Below, one piece after another: positions 7,406 through 14,075 of a stretch of 14,075 nucleotides of DNA. A program made the translations under genes and the position numbers. Below the pieces are notes generated by a model, which saw only the letters and a program-made list of their open reading frames with translations, was not told where the DNA came from and searched no databases. Origin of the DNA: Prevotella sp. UBA3675 (GTDB taxonomy: Bacteria; Bacteroidota; Bacteroidia; Bacteroidales; Bacteroidaceae); contig DFJI01000009.1 of the NCBI GenBank assembly GCA_002372235.1, forward strand, positions 19,655 through 33,729. Direction: 5' to 3'. Position 1 is the stretch's first letter. Each line of letters begins with the position of its first letter.

Positions 7406-10400
7406 TTAGAATCCTACGTTCAGTGTTAGCGTGAACTGCTTAGAGCGAGGAGTCTTCGACTGATCGCGAGCAGGATAATAGCCAGTGGCCGACACCTCAG
7501 GATCGATACCACTATATTTAGTCCACACGAACAGGTTGTTCATAGAGCCATAGATCTGCAAGTTGCTCATGCCCCAATTCTTAATGAGCTTCTTGGGGAA
7601 GGTGTAAGACAACTGCAGGTTCTGGAAGCGCACGAAGCTACCATTCTCCACGTAGCGGTCACTACACTGGTAATTGTAAGGCGAAGCATTGTCCGACACA
7701 TACACGGCACGCGGCATGGGGGTCACGTCGCCATCCTGACGCCAGCGATAGTTGGTGGTGGCGCTCTGGTTGTAAGTGCCCGACATGGTCTCCAGGTTCA
7801 TACGAGCCAGGTTCACGATCTTGTTGCCGAAACGATAGTTGAAACGGCCCGTCAACTTCCAGTTGCCATAGCGCAGCGTGAGGTTGAAACCACCGTTCAC
7901 CTTCGGCAGTGAGTTGCCGAGATAAACAATGTCAAGTGCGTTGATCTGTCCGTCGTGGTTGGTATCCTGATAGATGGCATCGCCGCCCTGGAACTTATAG
8001 GTGGTGGTACCGCCGTTTCCGTTCGACTCGTAGTTATAGACGAGACGCTGGGGTTCGCCCGTGCTGGTCATGATGACCTTACCGTTGGCACCCACGGCCA
8101 CAGGAGCGGTCTTGCCGCTGGCCAGGAAGTCGTTGATCCAAGCCTCATACTGTGCAGGAGTCAGGTTGTGCTCCTTGCGGTAGTTCTCCAGATAGTCGTA
8201 GCCATACTGGTAAACGCCCTGATAGCGGAAGCCATAGATAGAGCCGAGCGAGTTGTTCAGCTGCACGCGGATGGGATAGCCCTGCTGCTGGCTGGTGTTC
8301 GAGCTGGTGAAGTTACCACGGACGGTAGCATCCCAGGTGTTGCCGTTGATGGCATCGAGCACACTCTGGTCCATCTCCTTCAGCAAGTTGCTGTTCTGCG
8401 AAATGTTGAAGCCGAGGTCGGCTGAGAACTTACCAAACTGCAAGAACTTCTTGGCGGTGAAGTTGAGCTCCCAACCTTGGTTGGTCATGCGGCCCACGTT
8501 GGCGTATGCCAGCGAGGTGTAGCCCGTCATTGAGGGGATGGTGAGACCCTGTAGCAGGTCGGTCGTATTCTTATAATAGTAATCGAAGTCAATCTCGAAA
8601 CGGTTGTCCCAGATACCTAAGTTGAAGCCTAAGTTGTAGGACATGGTCTTCTCCCAGCGCAGGTCGCCCAGTCTCAAGCGCTCCAGCACGGCGGTTGCCT
8701 CTGTGTCGTTACCATAGCCATAGGTGCCGAAAGAGGTGTTGTAAGCCTCGAAGAACAGGTAGTCCTTGTCCGGCGCACGACCCACGATACCCCAAGAGGC
8801 ACGCAGACCGAGCAGGGAGATGACTTTCTTAGACCACTGCATGAACGGCTCTTCATTGATGTTGTAGCGGAGCGAGGCACCAGGGAAGAGAGCCCATTTG
8901 TTAGAGGGACCGAACTTCGAGTCACCGTCGGCACGGAGTGAGAAGCCTAATGCATAGCGACCGTCCTTGAAGGATACGTGTCCGTTGTAGAGAAGGTTCT
9001 GCGAGTTCGAACGGGTGTTGCCACTTGAGAAACCAGTTTGATAGCCTGACACAGTGGGCGAAGTGATGCCGTTAGGCAGATGGCTGGTGTTGATGGTCTG
9101 TGCGTTGCTGGTCTGCGTGTTCAGCTCATAGCGCAGCAACATCGTGGCCGACCAGTCTTTGTTCTGGAAATAAGGAGTGAAGATAAATTCTGCACGACCG
9201 CCAATCTTCATGCGGTTGTACTCATAGTTGGTGCTCACGTTGTAGTTAGCAGTAGTCCAGTCGGCCTGACCGTCGAGCGAAGCAGGACGATAGGTGGGCT
9301 TGCTCTCAGCAAAGATATCGAAGTCAACACGACCGTTGAAGGTCAGACGGCTCCGCTCTGCCTCAGTACCCAAGATTTCATACTTGATGGTGAAGTCGGG
9401 AGTCAGACGATAGGTCTTGTCCTGCACCCAGGCCAGATTGCCAATGGCTACGGGGTTGCCCTGTGAGCGGATGTTGCGCAGCTCATAGCTGGAGTATGCA
9501 CCGTCCTTGGGGTACTTGCCCTCGGCGTTGCGGTTCATGATGTAGAACTCGTCGGTATCGGCACCGTCAGGTGTCTGACGGTAGATGCTCATGTTGGGAG
9601 CCATGTTCTGCGCGATGGAGAGCAGCGAGGGATAGCTCGTTCCGTTGATCTTGCCCTCATAGTTCTTGTCGTTGTTCGTATAAGTCAGCGCGAAGTTGGT
9701 CAAGAAGCGGATGCGGTCAGACACGTTGTAGTCCAGCGCCATTCGGGTGGTGAACTGTTGGAACTTCTGCTTGATGATAGAGCCCGTCTGATGTTTGTAG
9801 CCAGCCGAGATACGGAAGGTAGCCTTCTGGCCGCCACCCGTGAGGTTGAGGTTCACGTCGTGCATGGCACCGAACTGCTTCACGGCCTTCACCCAGTCGG
9901 TATTGTTGTTCCAGTTCTCGTAGTCACCCCATGAGCGGTCGTAGTTCAGCTCTGAGATATTAGTCGTACTGGTTGAGTTCTGCGTAGCACGGTAGAACTC
10001 GTCCTTCATCAGCATGGTGTATTCGTCACCGTTGAGCAGCTTGTAGCCGTCGGGCTGCCAGGTACCGGTGAACTTATAAGAGAGGTTGATGTGTGGTTTG
10101 CCACGGCTACCGCGCTTGGTGGTGATCTTGATCACACCGTTGGCACCCTTCGAACCCCACACGGCTGTAGCGGCAGCATCCTTCAGCACCTCGATGCTGG
10201 CAATATCCTCCACGTTCACCGACAGCAGCGACGAGTACTGTTCCTCGTCGGCATTGGCATAGTCGAAGTCCTCGTCGGGGTTGTCGAATATTTTGTCATC
10301 TACCACGATGAGGGGGTTGGCATTGGCACTCAGGGTGGTGACACCACGCAGACGCATCTGCGAACCGGCACCGAGGTTACCTGAGTTCGACACGATGTCC

Positions 10401-10873
10401 AGACCGGCAATCTCACCCTGCAGGGCTTCGTCGGCTGAGGTGAATGCCAGACCTTCGACCGACTCCATGTTCATGGTCTGCGAAGCCACGGTGATTTCCT
10501 TCTTGGCAATGTTCAGTCCGCCCGAGTTCTGACGGCGGCCTTTCACGGTCACTTCCTTCAGCACTGTGTTCTCCGGCTTCAGTGTAATCTTGAAGGAGGT
10601 CTGCGACCCGATGGATACAACTTGCGTCTTGTCGCCCACATACGAGAACTTCAGCTTGTTCTTGGTGCTCTTCACCTGCATGGAGAAGTTACCGTTGAAG
10701 TCGGTCTGCGTGGCCGAGACGATACGGTTGTTGGCATCGACCTCCACCACATTACCCATCATGATTGGGCCTTCGGCATCGCTCAGCGTACCTGATATGC
10801 GGGTTCCCTGTGCCATCGCCATCTGACTGATGACACACAATAGGGCTGTAAAAAATAATTTCTTAATCTTCAT
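7406..10873 (-). CDS. SusC/RagA-family TonB-dependent transporter, 1155 aa
   Basis: This is a complete SusC-type outer-membrane barrel. Residues 1-21 are a signal peptide cleaved after AMA. Residues 24-100 are a carboxypeptidase-regulatory-like domain (RISGTLSDAEGPIMMG, TDFNGNFSM). VLKEVTVKG (104-112) is a plausible TonB-box region. The plug (about 115-255) carries LQGEIAGLDIVSNSGNLGAG (151-170), MRLRGVTTL, and IEVLKDAAATAVWGSKGANG (227-246), where most relatives have A-I/L-Y-G-S-R. The barrel follows, with an EF-hand-like loop DTNHDGQINALD (970-981) that could bind calcium, and ends in the typical terminal phenylalanine (LTLNVGF). Length is normal for SusC. It sits 38 bp after the four-FAS1 gene and 82 bp before its SusD partner, so the three very likely act as one surface complex. 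Known role: TonB/ExbBD-powered import of a ligand presented by SusD. The ligand is unknown. Confidence 0.97.
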   Translation of the reverse strand: MKIKKLFFTALLCVISQMAMAQGTRISGTLSDAEGPIMMGNVVEVDANNRIVSATQTDFNGNFSMQVKSTKNKLKFSYVGDKTQVVSIGSQTSFKITLKPENTVLKEVTVKGRRQNSGGLNIAKKEITVASQTMNMESVEGLAFTSADEALQGEIAGLDIVSNSGNLGAGSQMRLRGVTTLSANANPLIVVDDKIFDNPDEDFDYANADEEQYSSLLSVNVEDIASIEVLKDAAATAVWGSKGANGVIKITTKRGSRGKPHINLSYKFTGTWQPDGYKLLNGDEYTMLMKDEFYRATQNSTSTTNISELNYDRSWGDYENWNNNTDWVKAVKQFGAMHDVNLNLTGGGQKATFRISAGYKHQTGSIIKQKFQQFTTRMALDYNVSDRIRFLTNFALTYTNNDKNYEGKINGTSYPSLLSIAQNMAPNMSIYRQTPDGADTDEFYIMNRNAEGKYPKDGAYSSYELRNIRSQGNPVAIGNLAWVQDKTYRLTPDFTIKYEILGTEAERSRLTFNGRVDFDIFAESKPTYRPASLDGQADWTTANYNVSTNYEYNRMKIGGRAEFIFTPYFQNKDWSATMLLRYELNTQTSNAQTINTSHLPNGITSPTVSGYQTGFSSGNTRSNSQNLLYNGHVSFKDGRYALGFSLRADGDSKFGPSNKWALFPGASLRYNINEEPFMQWSKKVISLLGLRASWGIVGRAPDKDYLFFEAYNTSFGTYGYGNDTEATAVLERLRLGDLRWEKTMSYNLGFNLGIWDNRFEIDFDYYYKNTTDLLQGLTIPSMTGYTSLAYANVGRMTNQGWELNFTAKKFLQFGKFSADLGFNISQNSNLLKEMDQSVLDAINGNTWDATVRGNFTSSNTSQQQGYPIRVQLNNSLGSIYGFRYQGVYQYGYDYLENYRKEHNLTPAQYEAWINDFLASGKTAPVAVGANGKVIMTSTGEPQRLVYNYESNGNGGTTTYKFQGGDAIYQDTNHDGQINALDIVYLGNSLPKVNGGFNLTLRYGNWKLTGRFNYRFGNKIVNLARMNLETMSGTYNQSATTNYRWRQDGDVTPMPRAVYVSDNASPYNYQCSDRYVENGSFVRFQNLQLSYTFPKKLIKNWGMSNLQIYGSMNNLFVWTKYSGIDPEVSATGYYPARDQSKTPRSKQFTLTLNVGF

Positions 10874-10911
10874 ATCTTAATAGGTCATTAGCGTTTGTTG
10901 TTTGCTTTGAG

Positions 10912-13857
10912 TTAACGCTTGCGCGAAGTACTTGGCTTGGTGTAGTACTTTCCGTCTTTGTTACCGCAGAGCGGCTCAGCGATTTCGTGGACGGCGCAGA
11001 ACGACGAGGTGACGATAGAGGTGGCATGTAGTGCAGCCTTGTCGAACCAGTAGTCGCGTGCCATCTTGTTGCTCATCTTCGATGCGTCATTGGCGTTCAC
11101 CGTGACGGTGTGGCCGGTATAGGCATCGGCAATGTTCATCACGCCGCCACCGCCAGTGATGCGCAGTTCCTTGGCCACGCCCATCTCGTCGGAGGTCATG
11201 GTCTTCACACGGGGCGAAGTGAGGTCAATCACGTTGTCGGCATAGACCGAACCTGTGACGAAGTGATAGCGGATGAAGTCGCGGATGGCCTCGATCATGG
11301 CACGTGCCTCTTCCTTTGCATTGATTACAGCCTGGTCGGTCTCAGGCGAATCCTTGTACTGCTCATAGAGGTCGGTCACGTCCGACCAGCGGGGCAGCCC
11401 CATGGTGTAGGCTTTCTCCATAGCCGCGTTATCGGGCGCGAAGAGTGTGTAGTTATAGGTATTGAACATCTTCACGTTGTAGTCTAAGCAGGCACTGCGA
11501 GTAACCGATGAACCTACGCGATAGTCAGGGGTAAAGATGGTGTAGGCATCCTGCTCGCAGGGATAGTTGTCGTTGCTGTTGCCTGCAGCATCCAAGCGTT
11601 CGCCTGAGATGCCTGCCCAGCTGAGCACTTCGCCCGTACCGAGGTCGAGGCAGAGATCCAGGAACTGCTTGAGCTGAGTGCTGCTGTTCAGTATTTTGTA
11701 AACGCTGTTGATAGGCGACTGGATTACGTGGTCCAGACGATAGGCGTTACCGTTCTTCTCAGGATAGATCTGTGTGATCTTCGGTGCGGGGAACTGTGTG
11801 GGGTTGTCGATCTGCGGCCCCGACATCACGCGCCCGTTCATCATGTGACCATCCACATAGATTTCGCCACCGTGCTTGGTCTTCAGGTAGTGGTTGCCAT
11901 TGTAGCCCATCGCCACCAGCGCGTTGTTCACGCGGTCAGAAGGCAGCACCACGGTGTGGAAGTTCAGCAGGTCAACGAGCTGCGAGCGTACGTTCTTGAT
12001 TTCCTCAGAACGAGCCTGTCCTTCAATGGCTCCCGTGTTCATATTATAATAGTAGCGCTCGCACATCAGCTTCGGCTCCGTCTTCTTTTGAGTATCATAG
12101 TAGAAGTGGAGCACGTCGGGCAGAATGCGCCCGTTGATGGTGTTGCCCTCGCGATGGCCCAGCGAAGTGGGATCCAGGTAGTAGGCATGGAAAGCATTGT
12201 CGTCGGGGATGAAGAAAGCATAGTTGGAGCTCATGGAGAGCAGGTAGAAGCGATAGTCGGCATCCAGGTGATAGGCTGCGTCGCTGCTGCTGCCCTTATC
12301 CTGCACGGCCCAGTTCATCACGCGCATGTCGGGATAGACCGAGGCAGGTGCCAGCACGGCATTGTACTCGTCGGGAGCATAGAGGGTCTTCATCACATAG
12401 ACCACACCGTTGTTGGCGAAGGTGATGTCGTACTTGCCATCGGTCTTGCGGTTGATGGAGTCGATGTGCAGACCCATGTTCTCAGAGGCATCGTTGAGCA
12501 CGGCCTCGAACTTGCTGGGCACTGATCCGATGAACGATGCCTTCATCAGGTTGTTGATGAAAGCGGTGAGCACCTGCGGGTTCTTCGAGTGCAGCGAGTC
12601 CAAGTTCTCGGCCAGATTAGCAGCAGTGTTGTCTGCTCCAGGATGAGCGCCATAGATGTCAATCAGATAAGCGCCCGGTCCCTTCTGGGTGGCACTTCTC
12701 TGTGTGAAGTAATCAATCATGGCCTGGTCGCTGGGCACGAAGAATGCGCCCATGTCCATGATAGAGTTATCGACCTTGCCTTCGCTGGCGGGTTTCGGAT
12801 AGTACTGGTTCCAGCCCGGGTCGAAGCTCAACACGTTGCTCACGTTGGCTCCGTTCATGCGGTTCAGTGCTGCGATAGTACCTGATGTACCGCCCTCGCT
12901 GTCGAACGAGCGGTCGCTCAGATAGCGCAGTGCGTAGATGGTCTTCTCAGGAGCGGCAGGCACCTGGTTGCGGGCCCAGTCGGCATAGCTGTTGGTCACC
13001 TTAGGCACGCTGATGGGCACTGCGAAGTAGTCGAGTATGCGGCTGAAGAAGTGGGTGTTGTCCTTACGGCGCAGCACCTGTGCCATGTTGCCCGGCGGCA
13101 CCACCACGTCCTGCATCTGATGGATGTAGCCATTCTGGCAGGTCACGTCGGCCACGGTCACGGCATCGTTGAAAATATAAGCGGCCTTGCCATTCTGCGG
13201 ATAGGGTGTGCCGGTCAGAATCTCAAAGTCGCTGTTAGCACCAGTATTGGTGATACCATTGTTAATCATGAACTCGCGCGTGAGATGCACCATCATGGGA
13301 CGGGTGGCATCTTCCACCACGTCGATGCCTGTGCCATAGTAAGGCTCCCAATAGGCATTGTTGGCGGGCATCTGCTCGCGTGTGAGGTGGGTCACGGTGT
13401 CGATCACGCTCACGTTGGTGGAGTGCTTCAGTGCCATGCCGTTCATGGGCTCAGCCGTGCCGTTCGACACGTTGGGGAGCAACTGGAGCAGCAGTGGATT
13501 GTCAAGCATAGACGAATAGAGGAGGAGTTTCTTCTGTCCGGTTGACAGCTCTTCATAGCTATGCACTCCCCATTCATTGTTACTAAAGAATCGCGCGAAG
13601 GCTTCGTCGTTGGCAGGGAACACTGTCTTCGAACCTGTCCGGCTCAGTGTTTCGGCTTCACCGAGGTCACTGATCAGCCTCAGATAGGTTGAGAAAGTGC
13701 CCGTGAGACCCTTCGATCCCGGATTCTCCAATTCCGCATAGATGCTTGAGCCCAGCCATTCCGGCTTGCTGTTCGCATCCACCTCTTCGTACTTATCTAC
13801 GCAAGAGGACATCAATCCCGTCAACACGAGAGAGACACAGAAAAAGATTTTTTTCAT
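10912..13857 (-). CDS. Large surface lipoprotein with four FAS1-like modules, 981 aa
   Basis: This is the first gene of the inferred operon. The lipoprotein signal MKKIFFCVSLVLTGLMSSC gives lipidated C19, followed by the acidic stretch VDKYEEVD. Four FAS1-like units can be traced by their H1-like motifs: TVFPANDEAFARFF (78-91), AFFVPSDQAMIDYF (371-384), AFFIPDDNAFHAYY (547-560) and TLFAPDNAAMEKA (804-816). Matching closing segments are QNGYIHQMQDVVVP (241-254), NNGVVYVMKTLYAP (482-495), YRLDHVIQSP (706-715) and SFCAVHEIAEPL (952-963). FIRYHFVTGSVYADN (861-875) fits the central conserved histidine region of the last unit. Long inserts, especially in units 2 and 3, make the modules larger than the usual 130-150 residues. 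The tail TSRKR is basic. FAS1 proteins bind partners or glycans and are not enzymes, so I infer ligand capture or adhesion feeding the SusC/SusD pair downstream. No catalytic motif is visible. Confidence 0.92.
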   Translation of the reverse strand: MKKIFFCVSLVLTGLMSSCVDKYEEVDANSKPEWLGSSIYAELENPGSKGLTGTFSTYLRLISDLGEAETLSRTGSKTVFPANDEAFARFFSNNEWGVHSYEELSTGQKKLLLYSSMLDNPLLLQLLPNVSNGTAEPMNGMALKHSTNVSVIDTVTHLTREQMPANNAYWEPYYGTGIDVVEDATRPMMVHLTREFMINNGITNTGANSDFEILTGTPYPQNGKAAYIFNDAVTVADVTCQNGYIHQMQDVVVPPGNMAQVLRRKDNTHFFSRILDYFAVPISVPKVTNSYADWARNQVPAAPEKTIYALRYLSDRSFDSEGGTSGTIAALNRMNGANVSNVLSFDPGWNQYYPKPASEGKVDNSIMDMGAFFVPSDQAMIDYFTQRSATQKGPGAYLIDIYGAHPGADNTAANLAENLDSLHSKNPQVLTAFINNLMKASFIGSVPSKFEAVLNDASENMGLHIDSINRKTDGKYDITFANNGVVYVMKTLYAPDEYNAVLAPASVYPDMRVMNWAVQDKGSSSDAAYHLDADYRFYLLSMSSNYAFFIPDDNAFHAYYLDPTSLGHREGNTINGRILPDVLHFYYDTQKKTEPKLMCERYYYNMNTGAIEGQARSEEIKNVRSQLVDLLNFHTVVLPSDRVNNALVAMGYNGNHYLKTKHGGEIYVDGHMMNGRVMSGPQIDNPTQFPAPKITQIYPEKNGNAYRLDHVIQSPINSVYKILNSSTQLKQFLDLCLDLGTGEVLSWAGISGERLDAAGNSNDNYPCEQDAYTIFTPDYRVGSSVTRSACLDYNVKMFNTYNYTLFAPDNAAMEKAYTMGLPRWSDVTDLYEQYKDSPETDQAVINAKEEARAMIEAIRDFIRYHFVTGSVYADNVIDLTSPRVKTMTSDEMGVAKELRITGGGGVMNIADAYTGHTVTVNANDASKMSNKMARDYWFDKAALHATSIVTSSFCAVHEIAEPLCGNKDGKYYTKPSTSRKR

Positions 13858-13866
13858 AAAATGGTT

Positions 13867-13899
13867 ATTAGCTAATTTTATTTGTTTTATTTCGAAATA
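13867..13899. promoter_or_regulatory. Two short perfect palindromes in the operon leader
   Basis: ATTAGCTAAT (13867-13876) and TATTTCGAAATA (13888-13899) are perfect inverted repeats whose centres are 22 bp apart, about two helical turns. They lie between the candidate promoter and the first ATG (13857), where a repressor could bind. The region is AT-rich, so chance palindromes are plausible. No regulator gene is in the window to pair with them. Confidence 0.3.
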
Positions 13900-13926
13900 T
13901 CAGTAGTTTCGGTTCTATTCAAAGTG

Positions 13927-13958
13927 CAAAATAACTAAAAAAAAACGAAACGACCAAA
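13927..13958 (-). promoter_or_regulatory. Candidate Bacteroidetes-type promoter for the FAS1/SusCD operon
   Basis: On the minus strand a -33 TTTG (13958-13955) is separated by 20 bases from TTATTTTG (13934-13927), which matches the -7 consensus TAnnTTTG at all fixed positions except the A. The implied transcript starts near 13920, giving a leader of roughly 60 nt before the ATG at 13857. The spacer contains a run of nine T, and the -33 element ends a run of eight T. A weaker alternative is a TTG 20 bases before TAGATGTT (around 13962-13992). Confidence 0.45.
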
Positions 13959-14020
13959 AAAAACATCTATAAATATTGGCAGTGTCCTGCAATTTTTGGT
14001 GATGACAAAACAAGACATAA

Positions 14021-14068
14021 TAACTGATTTTAAAGACAGAGTAACTGATTTTTAAGACAGAATAACAG
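14021..14068. repeat. 21-bp-period direct repeat upstream of the promoter
   Basis: On the plus strand TAACTGATTTTAAAGACAG (14021-14039) recurs as TAACTGATTTTTAAGACAG (14042-14060), 18 of 19 bases identical and exactly 21 bp apart. A third partial unit (TAACAG, 14063-14068) follows. AAGACA also precedes the first unit at about 14012. The 21-bp step places each copy on the same face of the helix, as for an activator binding as tandem monomers. On the minus strand each unit contains TCAGTTA, close to half-sites of LytTR-type regulators, which use the same spacing. The regulator assignment is inference. Confidence 0.6.
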
Positions 14069-14075
14069 AAGAACA

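Noticed and set aside
11728..12525. 265-codon plus-strand open frame opposite the four-FAS1 gene
   Set aside because: Shadow frame: composition is dominated by Val, His and Ile, it has no domain, and it lies wholly inside a well-supported gene.
1..14075. CRISPR arrays, tRNA or rRNA genes, insertion sequences
   Set aside because: No regularly spaced 25-40-bp repeats, cloverleaf-like sequence or transposase-like protein was seen on either strand.

Overview
The window looks like a chromosomal segment from a Bacteroidales bacterium, probably a Prevotella-like gut or rumen species. The reasons are a SusC/SusD outer-membrane pair, lipoproteins with acidic residues just after the lipobox cysteine, moderate-GC genes separated by AT-rich gaps, and a promoter resembling the Bacteroidetes -33 TTTG / -7 TAnnTTTG type. 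Assignment to a genus is inference.

Every gene supported here lies on the minus strand, so the locus reads from the right edge to the left. Bases 13858-14075 are a non-coding, AT-rich leader. It holds a 21-bp-period direct repeat, a candidate promoter with T8 and T9 tracts, and two short palindromes. The genes then follow: a 981-residue lipoprotein with four fasciclin (FAS1)-like modules (13857-10912); a complete SusC-like TonB-dependent transporter (10873-7406); its SusD/RagB partner (7323-5491); two paralogous two-FAS1 lipoproteins with unrelated C-terminal parts (5471-3258 and 3210-1093); and the first 363 codons of a second, divergent SusC-like transporter (from 1090, running off the left edge). 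Gaps between genes are 38, 82, 19, 47 and 2 bp, and no convincing terminator lies between them, so this is very likely one long operon. A second SusD would be expected beyond the left edge.

The inferred system is a surface uptake machine in which TonB-driven SusC barrels, a SusD lid and three FAS1 lipoproteins act together. No glycoside hydrolase, protease, sulfatase or regulator is visible. The ligand therefore cannot be read from enzyme content, and FAS1 proteins may replace the surface glycan-binding proteins of classical Sus loci.

The most unusual DNA structure is at the SusC/SusD junction. Two copies of a GC-rich palindromic repeat lie in opposite orientation. One sits two bases past the SusC stop, and the other is inside the susD reading frame, where it encodes most of the hydrophobic core of the lipoprotein signal peptide. 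In the mRNA the two copies could pair into a long stem that encloses the susD start codon.
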